DNA of 64,000 nt from Blastocladiella emersonii ATCC 22665 (Eukaryota; Blastocladiomycota; Blastocladiomycetes; Blastocladiales; Blastocladiaceae). The position numbers were made by a program, and so were the translations under genes. Below the pieces are notes generated by a model. That model was not told where the DNA came from, searched no databases, and worked only from the letters and a program-made list of their open reading frames with translations. The number at the start of each line of letters is the position of its first letter. Positions within the stretch are counted from its first letter, which is position 1. Location: positions 3,038,001 through 3,102,000 of the forward strand of contig JANHCV010000001.1 in assembly GCA_025594325.1 (NCBI GenBank). Reading direction: 5' to 3'. Of the stretch, positions 53,636 to 64,000 are shown one piece after another.

Positions 53636-56600
53636 ATGGCGGGAGGCGACACCAAGTCGCACCGCGACCTCGGCCACCTGAGGGAACGGCTGCAGTACTA
53701 CAACGAGCAGGTCCAGGAGATCATCCTCGCCCGCCAGCATCCCGTCACGGGCCTCATCCCGGCTTCAACGGCCATCACCTCGCACGGCAACTACCTCGAC
53801 GCCGTACGTGTGTCGCGCGCACGGAGCCGACCCGTGTGAGGCCACCTTAAGCTGACCGACCCCCGCGACCGCGTAGTGGACTCGCGACAATGTCTATTCG
53901 GTGCTCGCCGTCTGGGGTCTCGCGCTCGCGTACCGCCGCATCGACGACGAGACGGGCCGCGCCTGTACGTCTACGCTCGTCCCACATAATCATGGACTAT
54001 TGGCGGGTGTAACTCACCGAGTTCTGGACGCGCGTGTAGACGAGCTCGAGCACTCGGTCGTCAAGTGCATGCGCGGGCTCCTCTTCGCCATGATGCGCCA
54101 GGCCCACAAGGTCGAGCGCTTCAAGAACACGCAGCACCCGCTCGACTCGCTGCACGCCAAGTACGACACGGCGACGGGCTCGACCGTGGTGGCCGACGAC
54201 GGCTGGGGCCACCTGCAGATCGACGCGACCAGCATCTTCCTCCTGTCGCTCGCGCAGATGACCACGTCGGGCCTGCGCATCATCTACACTCAGGACGAGG
54301 TCGACTTCATCCAGAACTTGGTCTTCTACGTGGAACGCGCGTATCGCACCCCCGACTACGGAATCTGGGAGCGCGGCAACAAGATGAACCACGGCCAGCC
54401 CGAGCTCAACTCGAGCTCCATCGGCATGGTCGTCGCCGCCATGCAGGCGATCAAGGGCGTCAACCTGTTCGGCGCGCGCGGCGGTCCCACCACGGTACGC
54501 TCCTGCGCCTGCACCCCGCCCTGTTGCGGGCGTAGCTCACTCCGCCGCCGCATGTAGGCCGTGCACGCACTCCCGGACGAGATCTCGCGCAACGTCACCA
54601 TCCTCAACTCGGCGCTCCCGCGCGAGAGTAACTCCAAGGAGATCGACGCCGCCCTGCTCTCGGTCATCGGCTTCCCGGCCTTTGCCGTCACCGACCCGGC
54701 CCTCGTCGATCGCACGCGCAGCGAGATTGTCGAGAAGCTCGGCGGTCGCTACGGGTGCAAGCGCTTCCTCCGTGACGGGCACCAGGCCGTGGTCGAGGAC
54801 ACGTCGCGCCTGCACTACGAGCCCAACGAGCTCGTCATCTTTGAGCACCTCGAGTGCGAGTGGCCGCTCTTCTTCACCTACCTCATCCTCGACGGCCTGT
54901 TCCTCAACAACCCCGAGCGCACCGCCGAGTACAAGGAGAAGCTTTCAAAGTGCCTCGTCCGCGGCAAGTTCCCCCTCGTCCCCGAGCTGTACTATGTCCC
55001 GCGCGACCGCGTCGATGCCGAGCGCGCCAACCCATCGTCGCAGGACCGCGAGCCCAACGAGAACCTGCCGCTCGTCTGGGCCCAGTCGCTGTTCATCCTC
55101 GGCAACCTGCTCGACGAGAAGCTGCTGTACCCGACCGAGCTCGACCCGCTCGGCCGCCGCCTCGGCACCACCATGCCCGCCCGCGACACGGTCGTGCAGA
55201 TCGTGCTCATCGCCGAGGACGCGAGCCTGCAGAGCCGCCTGCTCCAGTACGGCATCCAGACCCAGACCGCCGACCAGGTCCAGCCCGTCCGCATCACCAA
55301 CCCGTCGGCCCTGCGCGACGCCTACTCGTTCCTCGGGTCCAACGCCAAGCTCGGCATGACGGGCCGCCCGAAGCGCCCCGTCGGCGTCCTCGGCACGTCC
55401 AAGCTGTACCGCATCGGCGGCGACCTTTACGCATTCACGCCCGCCTTCATGACCGACCAGTTCTACCTCTCGTACGACGTCGAGTACCTCATCAACTCGC
55501 TCGAGTCCGAGCTGCTGTTCCTGCACGCCAACTGGAGCGAGCCCGGCCGTCCGACCATGGTCGTGAACATCACGCACTCGATGCTCACCAACGAGCGCGG
55601 GCCCTCGGCGGGGCTCACGGCCATCGCCGCGCGCCGCCGCTCGTCGCTCCCGTCCACGGCGTCGCGCCGCTCCGTACTCAACTTCTTCATGAGCCTCAAG
55701 ACGGGCCGGTTCGGGTCCGTGGCCCTGCGCCTCGGCCGCCTCGGCGACTTTGTCCACACGTCGTGCATCGAGTCGCTCGAGTTCATGGCGTCGCACGGGC
55801 AAGAGTGGGAGTCGATCCTCGGCAACTACTCTTGCGACCCGCTCACCTGCGCCATCGGCAAGCTCAAGCTGTCCGAGCAGAAGATGCGCGAGAAGGAGGC
55901 CCTCAAGCTGATGCAGGCAGGCCTGCCGACGCTCGGCGACCGCGCCACGCTGTCCACGGCCTCGTCGCCGCAGGAGTTCGTCGTCGAGAGCTCGCTGCAG
56001 TCGCCGCTGACGGGCGGGTTCCCCGAGTGGCCTCTCACGGGGCGCAGCGGCAGCAGCCAGGAGTCCAAGGACCTCCCGCTGTCCCCGCTCGGCGCGGGTA
56101 CGCGCCCGAATGGCCAGGCCCCGACCAACGGGCAATCGCCGCCGCTCGCGCCGTCGCCCGGCCCCGGCCCCGGCCCCGTCGAGCGCGCGCCGTCCGTCAG
56201 CAGCGGCACGGAGCTCCCGCCCGGCGGCATCCGCCTCGTTCTCGGTGACGCGGCCCACATTGCCGACGCGGTCCGGCTGCTGCGCCGCTCGAGCGACCTG
56301 TACGAGCAGGTCGACCTGCTCCACTACCTCGCGTCGTGCGCCGGCCTCGACCACCAGACCGACCTGGGCACGGTCCGCGCGCTCCTCGAGGAGGTGTACA
56401 CCAAGGCGCTCGGCCGCAACTGGTCGATTGTGCGCCTGGCCGCCGGCCTGCTGCGCAAGACGGCGAGCTCGCTCACCATCAACATGACCGACCTGCTCGT
56501 GCGCCAGAAGCTCATCACGATCGGGTTCAACTACGTCTGGCACTCGGCCGAGCACCTCGAGACCACCGTGTCGGCGCCCATGAGCCCGTCGGCCATCGCC

Positions 56601-58196
56601 GATCTCGTGTTCGCGCACTGCGCGGATCCGCGCGAGGCGGTCCTCGTCCAGGAGATGATCACGAATCTCGGCGCCATGATCCGCAGCGAGCCCGAGCTGT
56701 TCCAGGGCATGATCCGCGTCCGCGTGCACTACATGCTGCAGGCGATGCGCGACGAGCTGTCGTGGGTGCGCGGGTGCGACGAGCGCGAGGCCATGGAGGC
56801 CCTGTACGTGCTGTCGCCCCACCAGGTCGCCACGCTCATGTACTTTATCCTCGGCGGCGACTCGGGCCGGCTCATCACGCAGTCGGCGCTCGCGTCGCCT
56901 GGCCAGCAGCCGCACCGCAAGCGCGAGCGGACCGACTCGAACGTCCGTGTCGCACACCGCGAGGAGCCCGCGCTGTGCATCCCGAACCCGCCCGGGTCGT
57001 CGTCGTCGTACCGCCGCGGCAGCGAGACGGTCGTGGTGTCAGTGCAGTCGGCCGGCTACAGCGACGGCAATTTCGCCAAGATCCTGCTCGACGGTACGCA
57101 GGTACCCGGGCTCACGGCGACGCGCGGAATCCACATCGCGGTCATCGACCGGTCCACGGGCGTGCTGCTCGAGAGCTGCGTCTTCGACACGCACTACTCG
57201 CGCGACGAGAGCGACGACCTGGCCGATTTCCTGTCGAGCCTCGACGGCGACATGGTGGTTGCCGTGGCGGCGCAGGACGACGTGGTCGAAAACCTGACGC
57301 CGCGCGCCATCGAGCAGCTCGAGGCGTTCGGTAGCACCAAGATCCGCGGCTGCAGGTACCGCGACTCGTTTGCGCTGATCGGGGTGCGCGGCGGCGCGGC
57401 ACACGAGGTGGTCGAGGCGCACGCGGCGTCCATGAGCGGGCCGACCGAGCCCATCACGCGCACGATCGCCGTCGACCAGGGCAACGCCGGACACGGCGAG
57501 TGGCTGCGGCGGCGTAAGAACAACGGCGCGCTCAACCGCGTGCCCAAGCAGTTCTACGTGCGCGTGTGGCACGTCCTCGAGCGGTCGCAGGGGCTCGCCG
57601 TCGACGCGCGCACGCTGCCGCGCGACCCGACGGTCGCCGACAAGACGCCCGGTGAGTTCAACTTTGCCGTCATGGTCGACGGGTTCCTCGACGGGTTCCG
57701 CGACTCGGCCGAGCGCCAGCTCGCCGTCGAGCTCCTGTCGTGGCTGCACAGCGTGCTCGGCCTCAAGAAGCAGCGCGTCCCGGCGGTCATCAACCTCGCG
57801 CAGATCGTGCGCGACGCCATCGCCATCCACTGGAAGAAGCGCAAGACGGGCAGCGGTGTCAACGGCGGCATCGCCGGCAGCGTTTCAGACTTGCTCCCGA
57901 CGCTGCAGTCGTCCGACTCGCTCGCGGCACTCGCAACGGGCGCCGACGAGTCGGCGTCGACCGGGTCGGTCCCGGCGCTGTCGCGCAAGAAGCTGCCGCG
58001 CAAGATCAACCCCGACGCGCTGTTCGGCAAGAACGAGGCGCTCGCGCGCAAGATGTTCTACGACCTCCCGACCACGTCCACGTCGGCAGCCGAGGCGAGC
58101 ACGCTCCAGTTCCTGCAGGAAGCGCTCGCCGCGCACCTCCCGGCCCTCGCGCTCGATGCGGGCGAGATGCAGGCGCTCATGGCCGACTTTAGCTAG
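53636..58196 (+). CDS. phosphorylase-kinase alpha/beta-type regulatory subunit with inserted ILEI/PANDER-like domain
   Basis: Exons 53636-53803, 53877-53964, 54040-54494 and 54558-58196 give 1,449 residues. The N-terminal half is the GH15-like (glucoamylase-fold) domain of PHK alpha/beta: [66 protein letters not shown] and [11 protein letters not shown]. The C-terminal PHK homology block, [17 protein letters not shown] to [13 protein letters not shown], lies at about 1213-1270. Between them (about 1060-1187) is a module I read as ILEI/PANDER-like: [64 protein letters not shown] and [12 protein letters not shown]. In animals PHK subunits inhibit glycogen phosphorylase kinase until calcium or phosphorylation signals arrive. 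ILEI modules are otherwise known from secreted FAM3 proteins and the POMGNT1 stem, where they bind sugars. The function in fungi is unknown. Confidence 0.88.
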
Positions 58197-58588
58197 GATA
58201 TGATGGGATTGCACGGGCAACTTGACTATATCTTGCATGCATGGGTTGCGAATTCGGGGAGAAAGAGCTTCCACAGTGGGATGTTGTGGGGCCGAATCTG
58301 AGCTTGCCGCCACGCGAGACACGCACACGTGATATCGCAACGCGTCCAACGACGCGTCCCTCGCACCGACGTAGGAAGGCGCCTACGCACTACCTTGGTT
58401 AAACGAGGCTCCATTCTTTGAACTCCTGTTTCGCCTTGCCACATGACGCGAGTGAGTTCAACCAGTGCGCTGGGCGAGAATCCCGGCTCATGCTGTGAAG
58501 CCTGCAATATCGAGTACGATCATTGATGTATTCGTTACTCAATCATCGGCTAAAGCGATTTCCAAAACTTGATTTGTAGTATCTTTGT
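58197..58588. other. convergent 3' region with dispersed repeat
   Basis: 392 bp between convergent stop codons, lower in GC. It holds the second copy of the CACGTGATATCGC repeat. No gene seen. Confidence 0.5.
58326..58347. repeat. dispersed 22-bp repeat, copy 2
   Basis: Identical to 26322-26343 except for one base (CACGTGATATCGCA... against CACGTGATATCGCG...). GCGAGACACGCA precedes it, like GTGAGACAT before copy 1, so the similarity probably extends beyond the 22 bp. Confidence 0.6.
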
Positions 58589-59038
58589 TCAGCTGCTACT
58601 GCTAGACCCACCCGAGTCGCCGCCGCTGCTGGACCCGCCCGAATCACCGCCGCCGCTTGAGGACGGGGAGGACGAGTCGCCCGAGATCCCGCCGCCCGAG
58701 TCGTTGTTCTGGTTGGTACCATAGTCGCCCATCTCGATGGCGACCGCGCAGTCCGTGGCGCCGCTTGCTCCGACTTCGCTCGAGCCCAGCTCTCGCGACT
58801 GGTATGGCGGTGGCGGGTCGCCAGTCTCGGCCATGGCCGGCGGCTCACTTGGAGAGCCGAAAATCCGCTTCCCGAACACTCCAATCACGACCATCGCGAC
58901 GAGGATCATGCCGAAACCAAGGGCCATGGTGGATAGCCGTAACGAGGCGGGTCCGTTGGTTGAAGACTGCGACGGGAACAGCGAGAGCGTGGCCGCAGGG
59001 GGCACCGCGGCTCGCGTCGCTGGCGGGTTCGTGGTCAT
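58589..59038 (-). CDS. small single-pass membrane protein, unknown
   Basis: 149 residues in one exon. A Ser/Thr/Pro/Ala-rich N-terminus (about 37 residues) precedes a membrane helix (MALGFGMILVAMVVIGVFG). A tail follows with PPPPYQ, a PPxY-type motif that could bind WW domains, and a low-complexity Ser/Gly/Asp end (GGDSGGSSSGGDSGG). There is no cleavable signal peptide, so a type III arrangement with a cytosolic tail is possible. PPxY adaptors often recruit Rsp5-type ubiquitin ligases; that role is inference. I do not recognise the family. Confidence 0.65.
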   Translation of the reverse strand: MTTNPPATRAAVPPAATLSLFPSQSSTNGPASLRLSTMALGFGMILVAMVVIGVFGKRIFGSPSEPPAMAETGDPPPPYQSRELGSSEVGASGATDCAVAIEMGDYGTNQNNDSGGGISGDSSSPSSSGGGDSGGSSSGGDSGGSSSSS

Positions 59039-59517
59039 GACTGTACGTGCTAGCGAAGATCCATCAAACTGAGCGCATCGGGAGGTCGGGTGGCAGACGG
59101 GTTTGTATGTTCGGCGCGTCGCACAACCGCGCTGTCGCCCTGAGGCGTCGCCACATCAAGTCGTCGATCACACACACCCCTCTCGCTGTGAGAGACCCTT
59201 CCGCAGTTCTCTTGCCCAGCCTTGCCTCGCTGCCTGGGACTCCACGTGAGAGGGTTACTGCTACGTGAGCATTTTCGAGGCCCAGAGGGACGATGGCGCT
59301 TGAAAGTGAGCAGCGGACGTGGAGGCAGGGAGCACGAGTCCATGGTCGGCAAGGATCGCGGCGGATCCTGAAACCTTCCCTCCCAGGCCTCGTTTGAAAG
59401 AATCGTGGTCCCCGGCTAGTATTACAGGTAATTGTATGTCAGAATATGTCGGATAGATCGCGCTCGAGCTCAACCTGCGAACCGGCCGAGCTCCGCCGTC
59501 ACACACGAGCACGGCTA
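59039..59517. other. intergenic region between two minus-strand genes
   Basis: 479 bp with the promoter of the small membrane protein and the 3' UTR of the next gene. An AT-rich patch (GTATTACAGGTAATTGTATG, near 59420) lies near the 3' UTR end. No ORF or RNA is supported. Confidence 0.5.
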
Positions 59518-61554
59518 CTACGCGTCGGTCGCTGGTGGACTCGACGCCGCCGCCTTGGCTGGCGACTGCGGCGCAGGCGAGCGCGTGGGCGATGTGGGAG
59601 CGGGAGTCTCAGCGGGGGCAACCGCTTCCGACTCGAGAGGCCGAGCGGCAGCGGCGGCGACCTTGGGGCTCGAAACGGACATGGGGCTCGCCGGCTTGGG
59701 GCTGACGGGCTTCGGACTCGCCGCGGCGGCGTTGGGGCTCGCGTGCGGGGAAGCGCGCGGTGGCGAGGCGAGCGGGTGCTGGGCGGCCACTGTGTGCGCG
59801 ACGACCGAGCTGTTGGGCGAGGGCAAGTTGACGGGCGGGTCAATGTCCATGGGCATGCCGGGCGAGAGCGGCGTCTCGGCGCGCGAAACGGGCGCAGACG
59901 CGGAGGCGGCGGCCTGCAGACGCGCGACCGTGTCCTGGAGCTCCTTGATGGTGACGTGCGAGGCGTCGCGGACCTTGCGGAGCTCGGCAATCTCGTCGCG
60001 CAGCGTGTTGATGTCGGTCGAGACCTCGTAGTAGAAGGACCCGAGCGAGGCGATGAGGGCGCGCACGGCGTTGCGGTTGTGAGCGGCGTCCTCGGTCAGC
60101 TTGGCATTGTCGAGGACTTCGCGGGCGCCCGAGGCGTCGCGCTTCTCGTCGTCCATGTCGACCTTGCGCACGGCCTCGAGCATCAGGTGCAGGTGGTCGG
60201 CGACGGCCTCTTCCTTGTGGCGGTCCTGGGTGGCCGAGAAGTCGGCATCGGCGGCGGCGCGGCGGCGCTTGGACGAGGAGCCGCCCTGGACGGCGGGCGA
60301 GGCGTGGAGCGACGAGTGGCGGCGCTTGAGCGAGGCGACGGCGGCGTCGGCCTGGGCGTAGGCGGCGAGCTCGGCGTCGGACGGCAGCGTGGCCGTGTCG
60401 AGGATGGCCTTGATGTGGGCGCGGATCGGGAACGACAGCTTGGTCTCGTAGTGCTCGAAATCGTCCTGGTCAAACTCCTGCGACAGGAAGCGCGCGATCC
60501 ACGGGCGCTTGCGCTCGAGGACCAGGTCCTTGGACTCGATGGTGGCCTTGAAGACGAGGAACCGGTCCGTCGGGTTGAGCGAGGTCCAGTGGACAAAGTG
60601 CGGCTTCTGGCCCGACCGCATCACCTTGATCTCCATGGTGTGCGGCGTGAAAAGCTGCGGCCACGCCTCGGTCGGCGGGAACAGCATGCCGATGAGCGGC
60701 TGCGCGGGCTGCACCGTGCCAGCGGTACCGTTGGCACTGGCGCTGGCCGCAGCCGCGGCAGCAGCAGCGGCCGCCGAGCTCGATGCACGCGCGGAGCGGG
60801 TCGAAGTTGACGTGGCGGCGGGCGCGCTGGCCGTCGCGGGTGCCGCGGCAGGGGCAGCGGCAGCAGCCGCCGACGAGGCAGCGCTCGCGGCGGCAGCGGG
60901 CTGGCGCGTCAGCTTCTTGGACTCGGCGGTGACCTGGCGCGACGAGCGTCGCCGGGCCGGGCGGTCGCTCTCATCGGCCGACTCTTCCTAGAAAGTGTCG
61001 AGAGTGTGAGGGGGATGGTACGGCGCGAGCGCAGCGAGACACGGTCGTACCTGCTTGACCTCGGCGGGGGCGGGCTCGTCCGAAGCCATCGGGTTGTCGC
61101 CCTCGATCTGGTTGCCCTCGGCGTCGGCCGACGGGGCGGTCTCGCCCTCGAGAGGTTCGGGGAACCACTCCTCGTCCATGTTGGTGAGGACGGGGCCGGC
61201 GTGGATGATGTCAAACTTGGCGGGGATGTTGAGGTCGCGGGCGAGCTCGAGCAGCGACTCGAGGTCGTAGAAGATCTTGACGACGTTGCGCGAGGCGTGC
61301 GAGATCTTGCGGTAGCGGGTCAGGTCGTCGTCGTCGACGACCATGCGGCGCGAGTCGCGCTGGATGCGCTTGCGGACCTTGTTGTAGACCGAGTCGCCGT
61401 TGACCTTGGGCAGGTGCATGCACAGCATCACGAGCGGGTAGTAGAGGATGCCGCCCTCGTGCACGATCGCGTACACGACCTGCGGGTCGTCGTTGATGCG
61501 CACGGGCTGGATCCCGAAGCCCGGCAGCGGGTGGATGTGGCCGAGGTTGCTCAT
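59518..61554 (-). CDS. unrecognised nuclear-looking protein with coiled coil
   Basis: Exons 61051-61554 and 59518-60987 (63-nt intron) give 657 residues. The first 140 residues look like a folded domain: GFGIQPVRINDDPQVVYAIV, GGILYYPLVMLCMHLPKV, then VYNKVRKRIQRDSRRMV. A second conserved-looking block at about 260-345 contains PHFVHWTSLNPTDRFLVFKAT and KRPWIARFLSQEFDQDDFEHY. The linkers are Ala/Ser-rich. KRRR near 385 could be a nuclear signal. A coiled coil (TDINTLRDEIAELRKVRD...) lies at about 470-510. A Pro/Ser/Ala tail has repeated SPKP motifs. A chromatin or transcription role is plausible but I cannot name the family. Confidence 0.7.
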
Positions 61555-63130
61555 GGCGGCGGCGGGTACGGGGTGTCGGTGGTCGGTGGTCGGTGGTAAC
61601 GGCGGCAGAGGGACCTGATCACGGCGATGGAGGTGCGCGGGTCAGTGCTGTGCCGAGCGAGTCCATGCAAAGGTGCGATCCATGCAAGCCGTGTGATGAG
61701 GCCGAGGAGAGAAGGAGCGACTCAAGTAGAGCGGTCTAGGGCGGGTGGGAGGGAGACAGCGGCAACTGCATACCGTCTGTCGGTCGGGTTGCAGACCAAG
61801 TGGGAGACGGAACTAGCTATAGTCGGTGCTTGCGGTCGATGTGAAGGGCCGGCGAACGGGTTGCAGGGAGTGCCGGTCGTCGTGGTGGTGACGAGGTCGG
61901 TATGGGGTACGCGGCGGTGTCGACGCCGTCGTCGAGCGTCGCGGTCGGTCGGTCGGTCGTCGGTCGGGGGAGGGCGAGCGTGGCGCTGCGGGTGGTGAGC
62001 GGTCCGGGAGGCCGGCGTTGCGGGCGGTGCTGGTCGTCGTGGAAGGCGGGGCGCGGTGATGGGGGGCGGAGGCGAAACATGCGCTGGGGGAGCGTGGGCG
62101 GCGGACGGACGCGCGGCACGGCACGGTGGCCACGCCCGCTCGTGGGATGCGGCGGCGGGGCGGCGTGGCGGCTGACTGCGGGTGGCCTGCCGACGGCGGC
62201 CGCCGCCGCGAGCGTGCGCGACTTGGCACCTGCCGCCCACCCGGCCGCTCGGCCACCTCCAAACCACGCTTGCCTGCCCCGGCTGGGACCACGGCCACCG
62301 AGGGCCGCCGTGGACACGCGCCTCGGTTCAACCGTGCGGATCCACTCGACCCGCGTCCCAGCCGCCGCAGTCGCAGCCGACTCCCCGTCGCCGCGCACGC
62401 GGGCGCACGGGCCACCCCCGGCCACGTATACTACGCTCGACACCACGATGGCCAGCACCATGGCCAGGAGCTCGTTCAATCGCGGCCGCGACCTTGCCCG
62501 ACCGCCCCGATCCGCGGTTTGCCGACGGCGCTGGCAAGAAGTCGTCGGCTTAGATCGCGACCATCCAACACCGCGCACATCCTGGAAGCTTGAGCTGCGT
62601 AAGATCGTGTTGGTCTGTCCCGATCACCGCCGAACGTCGCAGCGAAGCGAAGCCTTGAGTCGAGAAGAGCGGGCATGCGCACAACTTGGAAAGCGCAAAC
62701 AGCTCTCCCACTTCAATCACACGTCAACCAGCGCGCGAGGCCGGTGTAACCCACGGCGCAAGCTCAGCAGCCATCACTGGCGGCATCATCGTCGCTCGCG
62801 CGAGGTGTGATACTGCTGATCGACGGGGACAACCTGGTTGAGCGCAGGCGACGTGGGTTCGGGTGTCGGACGGGAGGGCGAAGGCGCAGTCTAGCCTCGA
62901 AAGGGCACGAGGGACCTCCTCTCCGCCACGACGTCCCTCGAGACGACCGTGGCTCAGCGCGGCGGCAGTGGCGGGGCATCGACGCGTCTCACGAGCTTCG
63001 GGCGCCAGCGCCACTCAGCTGATCGCCGCCGACGCGCCGGTCGCTTCGCCTCTGGTCCCGACATTGCGACGTGCCCTCAAACGATACGACCACAACTCTA
63101 TGCAATCAACCTTTCGTCACGCAGGGCACC
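61555..63130. other. 1.6-kb divergent upstream region
   Basis: It lies between the unknown minus-strand gene and the last plus-strand gene. It is purine/GT-rich at first, with (GGTC)n-like tracts at 61575-61600 and 61940-61965, then CT-rich. Frames here are Arg/Pro-rich and unconvincing. A short frame from ATG 62448 ends at 62810 but has no support. Confidence 0.45.
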
Positions 63131-63715
63131 ATGGCATCTAGTATTGGCTCCTTGCTACTCTCGCTCACCGGCGGGCTCCTGCTCATCGCGCTCGTCATCG
63201 CTTCCGGTCCGTGCTGACTGGTTGGCTCACGGAAGAAGCACTCGGACCTCATCACTTCCTGCCCGAGTGTAGCGTGGTTTGTCATGTGGAAGCTCATCCT
63301 CAGTCAAATCCCACTCGTGCGAGAGATGGCCGGCCTGCCACCGCTTCCTGTGTCGGCTCGACCACCGCGGAGCAAGCGCGAGCGCTCGGCCGCGCAAGAC
63401 TCTCCGCCCACGCTCCAGTTGTCGCGCTCAACGAGCCGAACCGCTCTCAACCTGCGCGACGTCGCTCCCGCCGCCCCGAGCGGGCAGCCCACTGACATGG
63501 CCGCCTCTATCATGCCCGGGACCCTCAAGCAGTCGGAGAGCATGGACGCCCTCGTCAACAACGCGGGCACAAACGGTCTCGTCATCGAGGACGACCACTT
63601 CGGCGACGGTTCGTCACCCTCGTCGTCGCGCGGCAGCTCGGGCACCCCGGCCGCCGCCGCCAAGCCGCTCAAGTCCATTCTCAAGCAGCGCGGGCCGCGG
63701 CAGCAGGACTCGTGA
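63131..63715 (+). CDS. single-pass membrane protein, unknown
   Basis: Exons 63131-63206 and 63273-63715 (66-nt intron, GTCCGT donor) give 172 residues. Splicing completes one membrane helix: SLLLSLTGGLLLIALVIAS joined to AWFVMWKLILS. A cytosolic, basic and Ser-rich region follows: PPRSKRERSAAQD and LSRSTSRTALNLRD. The end is PLKSILKQRGPRQQDS. Without splicing the frame stops soon after the helix, which supports the model. There is no known domain. The tail has many potential phosphorylation sites. Confidence 0.7.
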
Positions 63716-64000
63716 GTGAGTGAGCATGGATTCAATCGAATTGAGCACCTGTATGAATGGAGTACACAAAACGCGCAGGCCATCTACATAAGATCTGTCG
63801 ACCACAGACCTGCGACCACATTGGCCGTAACCAATGCGATCGACACCACGAGGGGTCCCGTAGGACCAAAGGCGCAATGAAGCACCCGAGACGCAGGGGC
63901 CCGTCTCACCTCGGGGGGCAGTGGATTCGTTAGGGGAGCCGTTTGGGAGAGCGGGATGAGGAGAGGGAGGGAGGGAGGGAGGGAGGGAGGGGAAGAAGAC
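63716..64000. other. 3' flank at the right window edge
   Basis: 285 bp after the last stop codon, with no gene visible. It ends in a GGGA simple repeat. Confidence 0.5.
63964..63992. repeat. (GGGA)n simple repeat
   Basis: About seven GGGA units in a row. Runs of G3 at this spacing could form a G-quadruplex on the + strand. Confidence 0.8.

Noticed and set aside
62448-62810. Short frame beginning MASTMARSSFNRGRDL, and an alternative frame ending AGKKSSA at 62553
   Set aside because: No donor/acceptor pair joins the two plausible pieces, no domain is visible, and the rest of the frame reads like non-coding sequence.

Overview
This is a stretch of gene-dense, GC-rich fungal nuclear DNA, most likely from a basidiomycete yeast of the Tremellomycetes (a Trichosporonales-type genome such as Vanrija or Cutaneotrichosporon would fit; the species is an inference). 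The evidence is short introns of about 59-80 nt with GTACG- or GTGCG-type donors and CTGAC/CTAAC branch sites, strongly G/C-ending codons, short intergenic gaps with many divergent gene pairs, and a purely eukaryotic gene set. I assembled gene models by eye from reading frame, splice signals and family alignment remembered from knowledge, so exon ends are best estimates.

Left part (1-23.7 kb): a fragment of a coding exon at the left edge; a large GATA zinc-finger regulator (+); a divergent EF-1alpha-like GTPase (-) whose ATG appears to be split by an intron; a small unknown protein (-) divergent from ribosomal protein eL22 (+); a 1,581-residue acidic low-complexity protein with four SUMO-interaction-like motifs (+); a Mei2-type RNA-binding protein with three RRMs (-) with a 2.4-kb upstream region; the ribosome-biogenesis factor Noc4 (-) divergent from a small mitochondrial protein (+).

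Accessory island (about 23.7-28.9 kb): different base and codon use, an internally deleted integrase-like gene followed by an unrecognised 283-residue ORF, a 299-bp long-inverted-repeat element (MITE-like), and a broken Ty3/gypsy-type pol fragment whose integrase has lost an aspartate.

Middle part (29-51 kb): an LEA-like helical-repeat protein (+), protoporphyrinogen oxidase HEM14 (-), an NTF2-like protein (+), a Gvp36-type BAR protein (+), an Ice2-like ER membrane protein (+), a PSI-domain membrane protein (-), a chitin-synthase-like glycosyltransferase with changed catalytic motifs (-), a long RD/RS-repeat protein (+), RNA polymerase I/III subunit AC19 (-), the ER-shaping protein Yop1 (+), a penta-EF-hand protein (+) and an alpha/beta-hydrolase with a one-base frameshift (+).

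Right part (52-64 kb): the Fe-S assembly factor Dre2 (-) divergent from a phosphorylase-kinase alpha/beta-type regulatory subunit (+) that carries an inserted ILEI/PANDER-like domain, the most striking observation here; then a small membrane protein (-), an unknown nuclear-looking coiled-coil protein (-) and a single-pass membrane protein (+). Most genes are housekeeping and not functionally clustered; several concern ER membrane shape and the cell surface (Ice2, Yop1, BAR, chitin synthase-like, PSI protein). No tRNA, rRNA or CRISPR was seen.
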